DNA of 30,726 nt from Mycoplasmataceae bacterium. GTDB lineage: Bacteria > Bacillota_I > Bacilli_A > Mycoplasmatales > Mycoplasmoidaceae. The translations under genes were made by a program, and so were the position numbers. The notes under the pieces were generated by a model. The model saw nothing but the letters and a program-made list of their open reading frames with translations, had not been told where the DNA came from and searched no databases. Position 1 is the first letter of the stretch; each line of letters begins with the position of its first letter. Shown one piece after another: positions 18,222 through 27,517 of the stretch. The stretch covers positions 1 to 30,726 of the forward strand of contig JAITJR010000051.1 in NCBI GenBank assembly GCA_031278855.1, written 5' to 3'.

Positions 18222-18227
18222 TATAAT
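18222..18227 (+). promoter_or_regulatory. Possible -10 box of the lipoprotein leader transcript
   Basis: TATAAT with no convincing -35. A transcript starting near 18234 would begin at the leader ORF ATG (18235), carry the G8 tract and meet the hairpin at 18298-18331 before the lipoprotein gene. Confidence 0.35.
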
Positions 18228-18234
18228 CTTTCCC

Positions 18235-18318
18235 ATGCAATTTCATAGGGGGGGGCAAATCGAATGGTGCAATAAGTGCCGTTTTGTCTTCTTTTCTAAA
18301 AACAAGAGTTCGTTTTAG
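18235..18318 (+). CDS. Putative leader ORF containing a G8 tract
   Basis: A 27-codon frame, MQFHRGGQIE onwards, starts 7 nt after a TATAAT box. As written its TAG (18316-18318) falls in the loop of the terminator-like hairpin. With 9 G it would stop at TAA before the hairpin. With 7 G it would read through the whole hairpin and stop at TAA 18377-18379, overlapping the first codons of the lipoprotein gene. The peptide resembles nothing I know; its value may be regulatory. Expression is unproven. Confidence 0.3.
   Translation: MQFHRGGQIEWCNKCRFVFFSKNKSSF
18248..18255 (+). repeat. G8 tract upstream of the lipoprotein gene
   Basis: Eight G lie about 115 nt before the lipoprotein ATG and inside the leader ORF. 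It is the fourth long G run in the window and the only one outside the glycan locus. Confidence 0.8.
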
Positions 18319-18331
18319 AGCTCTTGTTTTT
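18298..18331 (+). terminator. Rho-independent-type terminator or attenuator
   Basis: AAAAACAAGAG (18298-18308) pairs perfectly with CTCTTGTTTTT (18321-18331) around a 12-nt loop, and the T run continues to 18333. It reads as a plus-strand terminator between the G8 tract and the lipoprotein gene; the A-rich arm makes it partly bidirectional. Confidence 0.65.
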
Positions 18332-18369
18332 TTGCGATTAATTTTCAAAATGAGAGAAAAACAAAAAAT

Positions 18370-19014
18370 ATGAAACTAAAAAACTGATGAGGCATTTCGG
18401 CATTAATACTAACCACAATTGGAGCGGCTGTCCCAATTACTTTAACCACTAGTTGTGCCGAAAAGAAAGAATGAACTTTTAATAATTACAATGAGGTTGA
18501 TAACTATTTGCAAAAACATAAGCAAGATGTTTCTGATGCATATATTTTTAGTAGCACACCAAATCAAACAGATTATGACTTTCTTAAAAAAAATGTGAAC
18601 CTTCAATTCTTTATTAACGGGTTTTTATTCACTACTTCTAACTATTTATACATTGCTTCTACGGAAACGTCCGCCAAAAAAATAGAATTGCACATCAAAA
18701 ACAAAACAAGCACGGAAATTGATTTACACCAAAATTCAGCAATAGAAAAAACAACCATTACATATGATGATTTTCTTCTCACACTCACATCTGAAGAAGA
18801 AGGTGAAAGTAAAACAGAAGAGTATAATTTTAAAATAGATGTAACTAATAATCATTACTATACTTTAGTATTTACTTCTTATACTATAGGTCGAGATTTG
18901 GCGTTCTATACCCCAGGTGTTGAGTCTATTCCATTGCTTTTATCTCCATACGATTGAACTAATCATTTTTTGTTTGGTTTAACTAATCAGGCTACTCCGA
19001 CAGAAATTCAATAG
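18370..19014 (+). CDS. Surface lipoprotein
   Basis: A 214-residue lipoprotein, probably displayed on the membrane's outer face. The N-terminus is MKLKNWWG, a hydrophobic stretch, then LTTSC|A, a good lipobox with Cys near residue 24. Mature residues are hydrophilic and rich in Thr, Lys, Asn and Asp, with a KTTITYDDFLL strand and a C-terminal YTPGVES segment. Three or more TGA codons encode Trp. I do not recognise a domain beyond the export signal. It lies between hairpin copy A and repeat module copy 2, so it may be a member of a recombining surface-protein family. The upstream G8 tract and hairpin suggest variable expression. The ribosome-binding site is poor (GAGAG, 13 nt upstream). Confidence 0.85.
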
Positions 19015-19032
19015 GCAACTATTCACCGTCGG

Positions 19033-19187
19033 GTACGTACGTATACGCATAGCCATATCTTAGTGCTGCTAAATAAAAACCAAATATCTATTGTGTTTTA
19101 AGACTTTCAAAGTGACGAATTATTCATTATTTATCAGTTTTATCAACCCGAAAAATGATTGATATTTATCAAAATAAATATAAATTA
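19033..19187 (+). repeat. Decayed 3' module, copy 2 of 3
   Basis: Matches 222-363 over its length, with shared blocks GCTAAATAAAAA, ATTGTGTT and AAAAATGATTGATATTTAT. It matches 29363-29390 in TTTCAAAGTGA and GAATTATTC. An in-frame TAA and a frameshift break the frame that is open in copy 1. It follows the lipoprotein stop and a single hairpin arm (19017-19026). Confidence 0.6.
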
Positions 19188-19337
19188 AGTCTTTAAGAAG
19201 ATAGTTGTTATTATCGTGTTATTAATTAAACCCAATTCACGAGAAAAAATCATTCTCATAGCCATAATACATACAAATACTGAAAAATCACCCTTTTCCC
19301 CAGTAAATCGCTATCGAACAATCAAATGTTGAACTAA
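19188..19337. other. Non-coding stretch
   Basis: I see no gene, RNA or clear repeat here. Stops occur in all plus-strand frames. Confidence 0.4.
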
Positions 19338-19505
19338 AAAAATATCGTTTTTGAGGATTTTAACCTTTTTGAAAAATATTTAGAGTGTAGTTTTACTCAA
19401 ATTCCTACACAAAATTTAAATATAGATACTACAATATATGGCATGATAAATACAAAAATCATTATCGAGTGAGCACTGGACGAAGGGTATGATATCTGAA
19501 AATAA
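19338..19505 (+). pseudogene. Short open remnant, possibly related to the repeat-module protein
   Basis: A 55-codon frame without a start codon at its 5' end (NIVFEDFNLFEKYLE onwards, then an internal ATG at 19443, and IIEWALDEGYDIWK before TAA). The opening bases resemble the ATTGTGTTATGAGGATTT block of repeat copy 1. It overlaps the coiled-coil ORF by 17 nt in another frame, as if a frameshift separated them. I cannot name the protein. Confidence 0.3.
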
Positions 19506-19719
19506 TTTTTGAAAAATCCTTAATGATAAAGATAAAAAAATCGACAAATTAAATAAACAAATTAAGAATGCCGAAGATAAATTAAACGAAACAACAAATG
19601 ATCTGGAACAATTAATTGAGAAAAGGGAGAAACTTAAAAAAATCCAAGAAATATTGCAAGAAAAGAATGACCTTCTTAAAAAACAACTGGAGCAGCTTAC
19701 ATCAACATTAATAAAATAG
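19489..19719 (+). CDS. Small coiled-coil protein, hypothetical or a fragment
   Basis: A 76-residue frame with one TGA (Trp). After about 12 residues it is almost entirely charged heptads (DKKIDKLNKQIKNAEDKL through LKKQLEQL), a strong predicted coiled coil of about 60 residues, with no signal peptide or membrane span. GAAGGG directly abuts the ATG, too close for a normal ribosome-binding site, so it may be the tail of a frameshifted longer gene starting near 19338. No family is recognised; coiled-coil content alone does not give a function. Confidence 0.45.
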
Positions 19720-19903
19720 TTCTAACTCTATCTGCCCAACAGCCCGCGATAATCCGTATGGTAAAACTAAGAAAGTTATTTGTAGTGCTAGAATAAAAAC
19801 TAATTTAAAACGTGGCGGACAGAAAAGGCACACTGGTCACTTTAGCAAACTAAGCAAAAACCCCAATGAAATAATTTTATTATGCTTTATTATGTGCACC
19901 TAA
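19715..19903 (+). other. Unidentified open frame, possible gene remnant
   Basis: Between TAA 19712-19714 and TAA 19901-19903 one plus frame stays open for about 62 codons and reads protein-like, for example NPYGKTKKVICSAR and LKRGGQKRHTGHFSKL. It has no start codon and runs into the 3' end of the aldolase gene on the other strand. A minus frame is also open (TGA = Trp), so coding is uncertain. I do not recognise it. Confidence 0.25.
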
Positions 19904-20746
19904 AAACATTATTTTTTGAATTACGACTTTTTTAACTTGATCTAGCCCTTGCGGAATATAGAGACGTGGATCATAACCGTGTTTAACTTGATGCTTCCCC
20001 TGTATGAAATAATCAGCCAATACCCCGCTAAATGCAGTTAATAATTCGGTGCCAACATTAAATTTACAAACACCTAATTCAATTGCTTGCCTGACTTGAT
20101 CATTAGGAATTCCACTACCTCCATGTAAAACCAATGGTAAATGCGGGAGTGCTTGATGGATTTCTTTCAATCTTACTAAATTCAATCCTTGTCAATCTTG
20201 TGGATACTCTCCGTGTAAATTGCCGATTCCAGCAGCTAAGGCATCAATACCAGTTTTTGCCATTAACTGGGCATCCATAACATTTGCTAATTGTCCTTCG
20301 GCACCTTGATCTTCTTTTTTACCTGTGATTGTCCCAACTTCACATTCAACGCTAATGTTCTTAGCATGGGCTAAAGACACTATTTCGTTTGTGTTTTGAA
20401 TATTAGTTTTGATAGGTAATTTGCTTCCATCATACATAACTGATGTAAACCCCGACTCCATCGCAGATATAACTGTTTCATATTCGCCATGATCTAAATG
20501 CATAGCAACAGGTACAGTAATATGAGATTGATATACGATGTTCTTAACTAACTCTACAAAATCTTTAGGGCTCACAAACCCTTTTAATGCCTTTTCAGAC
20601 ACTGCCACGATAATCGGGGATTTCACCTCTTGTGCCGCTAAAATAACTGCTTTAGCCATGTCATAATTCACTACATTAGCATGCAAAACAGCGTAATGCT
20701 CTTCCAAAGCTTTCTTCAACATTTCGTTTATATTAACAATTGGCAT
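19880..20746 (-). CDS. fba: Class II (zinc) fructose/tagatose-bisphosphate aldolase
   Basis: Cleaves a ketose-1,6-bisphosphate to dihydroxyacetone phosphate and glyceraldehyde-3-phosphate. The 288-residue protein has AMHLDHGEYE (catalytic Asp and Zn His), VECEVGTITGKKEDQ (Zn Glu), ALAAGIGNLHGEYP (Zn His), VLHGGSGIP (Zn His) and FNVGTEL (phosphate site). TGA near 20186 is Trp. ATG 20746 gives the standard PIVNINEML opening; the longer frame from 20773 adds nine non-conserved residues. Family motifs alone do not separate FbaA from GatY/KbaY. Its position after lacA-lacB favours a tagatose-type role, but it could be the general glycolytic aldolase. Last gene of the dhaK-lacA-lacB-fba run; the gap to lacB is 68 nt. 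Confidence 0.9.
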
Positions 20747-20814
20747 AATTACTTTCAAGTTTTTGGTAAGCAAATTTTGTTTTGCTTCACACCTTTAGTG
20801 TATATTCCGTTTTC

Positions 20815-21294
20815 TCAGTTAGCAATCTCTTGATCAAATTGATGTATGTCATAATTCGATTGAGCCATCCGTGTGTCCACTGCTTTAATAAATGTTTTGT
20901 TACTACCTTTATATTTATTATTAACAAATGCTTCTACAATTGCTACCATTAGCCCAATTCCAACCACATTTGCTCCCAATCCCAAAATATTGCAATTATA
21001 GAGTTCGCGAGCTTTGCGTGCTACTTCGATATCTCGTGCTAAACAAACTCTAGTCCCTTTAGTCTTTTGAGCAGCATTTGTAATGCCGATTCCCGTACCA
21101 CAGATCACAATCCCTATCTCAACTTGTTTCGTAGCTACTTGTCTAGCTACCTCAAAGCCGTAAATTACATAGTGAGTCGTAGCATTACTATAAGTACCGC
21201 AATCAACAACCTGATGTCCTTTACTCACTAAATATTGCACTAAATAATCTTTAGCCTGTACACCAGCATGATCACATCCGATTGCAATCTGCAT
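20815..21294 (-). CDS. lacB: LacB/RpiB-family sugar-phosphate isomerase subunit
   Basis: A 159-residue member of the RpiB/LacAB family. IAIGCDHAG at the N-terminus and VICGTGIGITNAAQK (catalytic Cys near residue 66) are the active-site loops. The THY between them and the extended Asp-rich C-terminus are like LacB, the larger subunit of galactose-6-phosphate isomerase (LacB about 171 residues, RpiB about 145-150). The adjacent LacA-like gene, one base away, supports a LacA-LacB heteromer converting galactose-6-phosphate to tagatose-6-phosphate. An alternative is isomerisation of ribose-5- or tetrose-4-phosphates, given the dihydroxyacetone-kinase-like neighbour. Confidence 0.85.
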   Translation of the reverse strand: MQIAIGCDHAGVQAKDYLVQYLVSKGHQVVDCGTYSNATTHYVIYGFEVARQVATKQVEIGIVICGTGIGITNAAQKTKGTRVCLARDIEVARKARELYNCNILGLGANVVGIGLMVAIVEAFVNNKYKGSNKTFIKAVDTRMAQSNYDIHQFDQEIAN

Positions 21295-21295
21295 A

Positions 21296-21727
21296 TTATT
21301 TATTCCCTATTAAAGTATTCAGCATGTTAATACGCACTTTGTGGCGACCACCTTCATATTGAGTATTGATAAAAGTAGTAATCATGCTTTTGATCAGATG
21401 CAATGTTAAAACTTCTTTACCAAAAGATAAAACATTAGCATGATTATGAGCACAAGTCATGCGAGCTGAATATTCATCACTAATTTGTGCCACTACTATC
21501 TTTGGTGTTTTGGCCATGTACATGAAAGGAACAATACCATAGTCATCAATGGTAATGCCAATTTGTACTTTATCTTTTTGAATTGCCCGTACTAATAACT
21601 CACAACTTTCAATCAAATCATCGCCTGTGCTTAAAAGTAAACATTTGTGTGATAAATAACTAATATATTTTTGTAGTTCTTTTGCACAATCTTTAAATTT
21701 CGCACTTGAAATTATGCCAATCGTCAT
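21296..21727 (-). CDS. lacA: LacA-like galactose-6-phosphate isomerase subunit
   Basis: A 143-residue RpiB-family protein matching LacA in length (142) and in the C-terminal SDEYSARMTCAHNHANVLSF and YEGGRHKVRINMLN. Like LacA, it lacks the catalytic Cys loop of LacB/RpiB: the equivalent reads GITIDDYGIVPF. It therefore should work only with the LacB-like subunit encoded next (1-nt gap). It starts 9 nt after the dhaK stop with a GGAG ribosome-binding site. In lac operons LacC (kinase) and LacD (aldolase) follow; here no LacC is seen and a class II aldolase takes the last place. Confidence 0.85.
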   Translation of the reverse strand: MTIGIISSAKFKDCAKELQKYISYLSHKCLLLSTGDDLIESCELLVRAIQKDKVQIGITIDDYGIVPFMYMAKTPKIVVAQISDEYSARMTCAHNHANVLSFGKEVLTLHLIKSMITTFINTQYEGGRHKVRINMLNTLIGNK

Positions 21728-21736
21728 CTGGATCTC

Positions 21737-22729
21737 CTAAATTTTAAATGCAAGTGTATCAGATGGAGCTTTTATCAATTGAGCTAGTTCATCATCTAAT
21801 TTCATTAATGAAATAGACATTCCTGGCATATCAATTGAAGTCATGTAATTGCCCACAAAATTAGCAACTACTTTGATATTTTTAGTCTGGAGTATTTCAT
21901 GTATCTTACGATTAGCAATGTACAATTCCATCATCGGTGTAGCACCTAAACCGTTCACCAATACCGCTACTTGGTTTCCGTTTTGAATTTTTAAATGATT
22001 AATAATTGCTTCAACCATTTCCACTACAAAAACATCTACTGATGCCATTTTAATCCGCTTCACCCCAGGTTCGCCATGGATCCCTAAACCCATTTCAACT
22101 TCATCGTCTGGTAAAACGAATCCTTTATGTCCGATGGCTGGTACAACACAAGCATCTAATCCCAATCCGTAAGTCCCTACATTTTGAATCGCTTTTTCAG
22201 CAACTGCCTTAACTTCAGCTAGTGAAGCTCCAGTCTGTGCTTTTGCTCCAACCACTTTATGTACTAAAACTGTCCCAGCAATGCCGCGCATACCTGTCGC
22301 AGCTTTATTATGAATTAACGATACATCATCAGCTACAATCACATAATCGACATTTTTATTTTCAGCTGTAGCCATTTCCGCTGCCATTTGAAAATTCATT
22401 ACATCACCAGTGTAGTTTTTAATAATCAATAATGTTCCTTTCTGTGAATCACACGCATTAATCGCTGCCTGTACCATATCAGGCGTTGGTGATGTAAAAA
22501 TTGGACCAGCGACTGCTGCTGTTAACATTCCGTCTCCGACATAACCTGCATGAGCTGGTTCATGACCACTCCCGCCACCAGAAATCAAAGCGACATTGTT
22601 CTTATTAAAGGTTTTCGAATAAACTACATTGTAATTATCGACCTTAGCTAATTTATCGGGAACCGATAAAACAATTCCTTTTACCATTTCTTCAACAATA
22701 TTTTCAACTTTATTAATTAATTTTTTCAT
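21737..22729 (-). CDS. dhaK: Dihydroxyacetone kinase, substrate-binding subunit DhaK
   Basis: DhaK holds the short ketose as a covalent hemiaminal on a histidine while DhaL phosphorylates it. The 330-residue protein has ISGGGSGHEPAHAGYVG, GTLLIIKNYTGDVMNF, GLGIHGEPG with the covalent His near residue 213, and a C-terminal LNGLGATP-like loop (VLVNGLGATPMM). Length matches DhaK of PTS-type kinases (about 330-356). Its ATG overlaps the gyrA 3' end by 17 nt with a GAGGA ribosome-binding site, so it is translated from the gyrase transcript or a promoter inside gyrA. DhaL and DhaL-DhaM lie 6.5 kb away on the other strand. The true substrate could also be another short ketose such as erythrulose. 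Confidence 0.94.
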   Translation of the reverse strand: MKKLINKVENIVEEMVKGIVLSVPDKLAKVDNYNVVYSKTFNKNNVALISGGGSGHEPAHAGYVGDGMLTAAVAGPIFTSPTPDMVQAAINACDSQKGTLLIIKNYTGDVMNFQMAAEMATAENKNVDYVIVADDVSLIHNKAATGMRGIAGTVLVHKVVGAKAQTGASLAEVKAVAEKAIQNVGTYGLGLDACVVPAIGHKGFVLPDDEVEMGLGIHGEPGVKRIKMASVDVFVVEMVEAIINHLKIQNGNQVAVLVNGLGATPMMELYIANRKIHEILQTKNIKVVANFVGNYMTSIDMPGMSISLMKLDDELAQLIKAPSDTLAFKI

Positions 22730-25280
22730 TTGTTTGTTCCTCTTCGTTTTGTTGTTTTAATTGTTCTTCATTTTCAATTAGATCTGTGTCTAACGGAGCT
22801 TCCGTCAAACTATCACTACTATTGTCAACAGCAAAAATCGTAATAGATTGAACTTTTTCTCCTTCATCGACATTCATTAACTTTACACCTGATGTACTAC
22901 GCCCAATTTGGCTTACCGTCGTTAAAGAAAAGCGGATGACTTTCCCTGTAGTAGTAATCATTAAAGCGTCTTCATCCCCTTTTACCGCTCCGACATAAAT
23001 TAATTTACCAGTTTTAGGCATTACTTTTAACGTACGTACCCCTTTAGCATTACGTTTGGTTAATCGATATTCTTCAACTGGAGTAAGTTTACCAACACCT
23101 TTCGCTCCTACCGAAAAAATTAAATTACCATCAGCCGAATTGGATAAACCGACCACAACATCTTTTTCTGCTAAATTAATGCCATGCACACCAGCAGCTG
23201 TTCGTCCCATTGCACGTACTTGATTTTCGTTAAAACGCACCATGTTCCCATTTGAAGCTCCAATGTAAATTTCTTGGTCTGCTCGTACTTTAATTACTTT
23301 AAATAACCGATCGCCTTCTTTTAAAGTAATGGCAATTTTCCCAGAACGATTAATACGTTCAAACTCCACTAAATTTGTTTTTTTACTAATTCCATTAATT
23401 GTCGTAAAAAATAAAGCAGCATTAGCATATTCGTCAACAGGTAAAATAGATAAAATCTTTTCACCCTTTTCAATATTAATAATATTGATGGCTGGAATTC
23501 CTTTAGCCTGACGACTACCTAAAGGAATTTGATGTCCTCTAATACGGTATACTTTCCCAGCATCCGTGAAGAATAATAAATCAGTATGGGTAGAAGCTGC
23601 AATAATTTTTTCCACATCATCATCTTCGTGAGTTTGTAATCCAATCACCCCAACTCCACCACGCCGTTGAACACGATAAGTATCAATTGGCAAACGTTTT
23701 AAATAACCTCGCGAAGACATCGTAACAATAATGTCTTCGACCGGAATTAAATCTTCGTCATCAATATCAGCAACAGCAGATACATCAATGGTAGTTTTAC
23801 GTTCATCACCAAAACGTTTCACTAATACATTTAATTCTTCTTCAATTAATTGAATTTTACGATCATAACTTTCGAGAATTTGATTTAATTCAATAATTGT
23901 TTGTTTTAACTGTGTTAATTCTTCTTCAATCTTTTGACGTCCTAAACCGTTTAGTGCACCTAAACGCATATCGGAAATCGCTTTCGCTTGAATTTCGGTT
24001 AAATTAAATTGTTGTACTAAATTTTGAATTGTTTCGTCATTGCTCTTCGATTTACGAATCGTAGCAATTACTTCATCAATATGGCTAACTGCGATATGTA
24101 AACCTTCTAAAATATGTTCGCGTTCACTAGCTTTTTTTAATTCAAATTTAACACGTCGTGTTAACACATTAATTTGATGGTCAACATAAATCTGAATTGC
24201 TTCTTTAATGTTTAAAACTTTTGGTTCCCCACCTACTAAAGCTAACATGTTTACACTAAAATTAGTCTGCAACTGTGTTGCTTTAAATAATTGATTCATT
24301 AAAACTTCAGGGACAATGTCTTTTTTGGTTTCAATGATAAAACGCAATCCATTCCTAGTCGGCCCACCACCATTATTAGCAATACCTTCAATTGAACCAG
24401 CGTTAGCTAAATCAGTAATTTTATTTTCTAAAGCTTCGGTTGTTACCATATAAGGAATTTCGGTTACTGTAATAATAGATTTACCATTAGGAAGCGTCTT
24501 ATAAGAATATTTTGCTCTTAAAGTAACTGAACCTCTTCCAGTGCGAAAATATTCATCAATGCCGCTTCCACCCACAATTTCAGCGCCAGTAGGAAAATCT
24601 GGTCCCATTAATACCATTTTAATTTCTTCAATTGAACAATGTGGGTTACGTGCTACTAAGCGAATTGCTTCCACTAATTCACTTAAATTGTGCGGCGGAA
24701 TATTAGTTGCCATACCAACTGCTATTCCGCTTGAACCATTCGCTAACATGTTTGGAAAAGCTGCTGGTAAAACTACTGGTTCAATTTCACTCCCGTCATA
24801 GTTATCAACAAAGTCAACGGTATCTTTTTCAATATTAGCCATCATCGTGTCCGCTAATTTAGAAAGTCTAGCTTCGGTATAACGCATGGCAGCAGGACTA
24901 TCCCCGCCGATTGAACCAAAATTACCATGACCATCAATTAATGGATAACGCATGGAAAAATCTTGAGCCATACGAGCCATAGTGTCGTAAGCCGCTGTAT
25001 CTCCGTGAGGGTGGTACTTTCCAATCACTTCTCCCACTAATCTAGCAGATTTTTTATGTGGTTTATCACTAGTCATCCCTAACGCATATGCCGCATATAA
25101 AACTCGTCGGTGTACTGGTTTAAATCCATCTCGTGCATCTGGTAAAGCTCGTGCCACAATGACGCTCATTGCATATTCCAAAAAAGATGTCTCCAACTCT
25201 TTTACAATTGCCCGATCATTTAACTTAGTTTTTTTTAAATTTTCACGAATTGTTTCGATTGTTATATTTTTATCTGCCAT
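22713..25280 (-). CDS. gyrA: DNA gyrase subunit A
   Basis: Breaks and rejoins DNA during ATP-dependent negative supercoiling, as A2B2 with GyrB. At 855 residues it is full length. SFLEYAMSVIVARALPDARDG opens the breakage-reunion domain; the active-site Tyr is in AAMRYTEARLS near residue 134. The quinolone-resistance region reads HPHGDTAAYD, so Thr stands at the place of E. coli Ser83 and Asp87 is kept. The C-terminal domain has the GyrA box QRRGGVG and several beta-pinwheel blades (for example GKVYRIRGHQIPLGSRQAKG). It ends in a long acidic EEEQTNEK tail. It follows gyrB after 13 nt and overlaps dhaK. Confidence 0.98.
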   Translation of the reverse strand: MADKNITIETIRENLKKTKLNDRAIVKELETSFLEYAMSVIVARALPDARDGFKPVHRRVLYAAYALGMTSDKPHKKSARLVGEVIGKYHPHGDTAAYDTMARMAQDFSMRYPLIDGHGNFGSIGGDSPAAMRYTEARLSKLADTMMANIEKDTVDFVDNYDGSEIEPVVLPAAFPNMLANGSSGIAVGMATNIPPHNLSELVEAIRLVARNPHCSIEEIKMVLMGPDFPTGAEIVGGSGIDEYFRTGRGSVTLRAKYSYKTLPNGKSIITVTEIPYMVTTEALENKITDLANAGSIEGIANNGGGPTRNGLRFIIETKKDIVPEVLMNQLFKATQLQTNFSVNMLALVGGEPKVLNIKEAIQIYVDHQINVLTRRVKFELKKASEREHILEGLHIAVSHIDEVIATIRKSKSNDETIQNLVQQFNLTEIQAKAISDMRLGALNGLGRQKIEEELTQLKQTIIELNQILESYDRKIQLIEEELNVLVKRFGDERKTTIDVSAVADIDDEDLIPVEDIIVTMSSRGYLKRLPIDTYRVQRRGGVGVIGLQTHEDDDVEKIIAASTHTDLLFFTDAGKVYRIRGHQIPLGSRQAKGIPAINIINIEKGEKILSILPVDEYANAALFFTTINGISKKTNLVEFERINRSGKIAITLKEGDRLFKVIKVRADQEIYIGASNGNMVRFNENQVRAMGRTAAGVHGINLAEKDVVVGLSNSADGNLIFSVGAKGVGKLTPVEEYRLTKRNAKGVRTLKVMPKTGKLIYVGAVKGDEDALMITTTGKVIRFSLTTVSQIGRSTSGVKLMNVDEGEKVQSITIFAVDNSSDSLTEAPLDTDLIENEEQLKQQNEEEQTNEKIN

Positions 25281-25293
25281 AAATCCATCCCTA

Positions 25294-27270
25294 TTAAATG
25301 TCCAAATTCTTTACATATTTTGCATTTTGAGCAATGAAATCTTTTCGAGGTTGAACATCATCTCCCATTAGAAAAGAAAAAGTTTGATCTGCTTTAATAG
25401 CATCATCAATGGAAACACGGTGTAAAATACGATTCTCAGGATCCATGGTAGTTTCTCATAATTGTTGTGCATCCATTTCGCCAAGACCTTTATATCGTTG
25501 GATTGTAAATTTAGCATTACCAACTTGTTTCTTTAATTCTTCTAGTTCTGATTCGGTATAAGCATATTTAGTTACTTTACCACTAAAAAATTTATATAAC
25601 GGTGGTTGAGCTGCATAAATGTGTCCTTGTTCAATCAGTGGTAACATATAACGAAAAAAGAAAGTTAATAATAAAATACGAATATGTGCTCCATCGACAT
25701 CGGCATCGGTCATGATAATAATTTTGTCATAACGGATTTTAGTCAAATCAAATTCAGGATTTACACCTGCCCCAATTGCCGTTATCAAAGCCATAATTTC
25801 GTCATTTTCAAAAATACGATTTGTTTTAGCTTTTTCGACATTTAAAATTTTACCTTTTAGAGGTAAGATCGCTTGATATTCATGAGCTCGTCCTTGCTTA
25901 GCAGAACCTCCAGCCGAATCTCCTTCCACGATGTATAACTCTGTTACGGTATTATCACGTAACTCACAATCAGTTAGTTTTCCTGGCAGTGAACCCGAAT
26001 CAAATGGCGACTTACGACGAGTGGCTTCACGAGCTTCTTGAGACTTACGGCGAGCTTCTTGGGCTAATAATACTTTTTTAACAATCGTTGTAGCTTCATC
26101 AGGATTTTCTAACATATATTTCTCAAAAATATTAGCAGTAATTTCATTAACTAGTGGTCTTACTTCAGTATTTCCTAATTCACCTTTAGTTTGTCCTTTG
26201 TATTGTGGGTTAGGGTGCTTAATTGAAACAATTGCTGTTAATCCTTCTAATACATCATCTTTAGTAATTTTTTCATCTGTCTCTTTAATAAACTTTTTTT
26301 CAATTGCAAAACGATTAATGATTTTAGTAATCGCTAATTTAAACCCTTCTTCGTGCGTCCCACCTTCAGTGGTATTAATATTGTTACAAAAAGAATATGT
26401 AGATGGTACGTAAGTTTTATTGTATTGGAAAGCTACTTCAACTCGAATGTTATAAATAATATCTTTTCCTTCAGTTGGCGCCTTAACAGCTTTTTCTTGT
26501 TCACCATAAACAATGGTTGGTACTAATACTTCTTTATCTTTGTTTAAATCAGCAATATACTGTTTTAAACCACCTTCATAATTTCATTCATCTTTAGTAT
26601 TTAATATTTGGTCATGAAAAACAATTTTAATTCCTTTATTTAGATAAGCTAATTGCTGTAAACGACCTGCTATGATGGTATGATCAAAAGCATTTTTTTC
26701 CATGATACTAAAATCAGGGAAAAATTCAATTGTTGTCCCAGTTTTTTTATCAGTAATCGGTCCAATATTTTTTAGTGGTTCAATCGTATGCCCATTATTA
26801 GGATCATGATATTTATCTTTGTTATCAAATTCGATGTAATGAATTTGATTATCGCGACATACTCATACTTTCATCCATAAACTTAAAGCATTAACTACTG
26901 ATGCTCCTACACCATGTAAGCCCCCTGATACTTTATATGTTTCATTATCAAATTTTCCACCTGCATGCAACTCGCATAAAGCTGTTTCAACTCCTGATAA
27001 CCCGTTTTCTTGTATCCCAACTGGAATACCTCTACCATCATCATCCACAACGACGGTTCCTTGAGCAGTAAGTGTCACGATTACTCTAGTGGCAAATCCA
27101 GCCATTGCTTCATCAATCGAGTTATCAACAATTTCTCACACCATATGGTGTAAACCTTTGGAATTTGTATCACCAATATACATTCCTGGACGAACACGAA
27201 CTGGTTCTAAACCTTTTAAAGTTTTAATTTTTTCATATCCTTGAACTGGTGTTTGATTATTGTCACTCAT
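25294..27270 (-). CDS. gyrB: DNA gyrase subunit B
   Basis: ATPase subunit of gyrase, 658 residues. The GHKL domain has [30 protein letters not shown] and [17 protein letters not shown]. The TOPRIM domain has [16 protein letters not shown] and [10 protein letters not shown]; the C-terminus has [23 protein letters not shown] is Trp at several conserved sites, for example in HMVWEIVDN and QLWETTM, which is strong evidence for code 4. It ends at TAA 25294-25296. ATG 27270 is 2 nt after the rlbA stop, giving an rlbA-gyrB-gyrA operon. Confidence 0.98.
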
Positions 27271-27272
27271 AT

Positions 27273-27500
27273 TTATGAACTCCTATGTTGAATTACAAAT
27301 TGTTTGTCAACGATATTTATCGTATCGCCACAATATATTTTTTTTCCACGTCTTTGTTCGCGGATGTTATTTATTAAAACAGTATTGGTAGCTAAAAAAA
27401 TACGAGCTTGTCCACCATTAACGATAATTTTAGCGAGTTTAAGAAATTGACCTAAGGTAATGTAATTATCATTAATAGTTATAAAAGTTGCCTTAACCAT
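27273..27500 (-). CDS. rlbA: S4-domain RNA-binding protein RlbA/YaaA
   Basis: A 75-residue single S4 domain. [22 protein letters not shown] is split over the helix-loop and matches the S4 fold, with [17 protein letters not shown] giving the basic RNA-binding surface. Small S4 proteins of this type lie between dnaN and gyrB or recF in many Firmicutes and Mollicutes and are linked to ribosome assembly. recF, often next to it, is absent here. A palindromic promoter region lies upstream (27518-27539), and gyrB starts 2 nt downstream. Confidence 0.88.
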   Translation of the reverse strand: MVKATFITINDNYITLGQFLKLAKIIVNGGQARIFLATNTVLINNIREQRRGKKIYCGDTINIVDKQFVIQHRSS

Positions 27501-27517
27501 AGTAAATAAATTATGTC

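Noticed and set aside
18163..18348. Minus-strand 61-codon frame through the C8 run
   Set aside because: It spans two hairpins and the G tract, starts in the terminator arm and has no recognisable protein character.
20746..20773. N-terminal extension of the aldolase from the TTG/ATG region at 20773
   Set aside because: The added nine residues are not part of the family, which begins with the PIVNINEML-like block at 20746.
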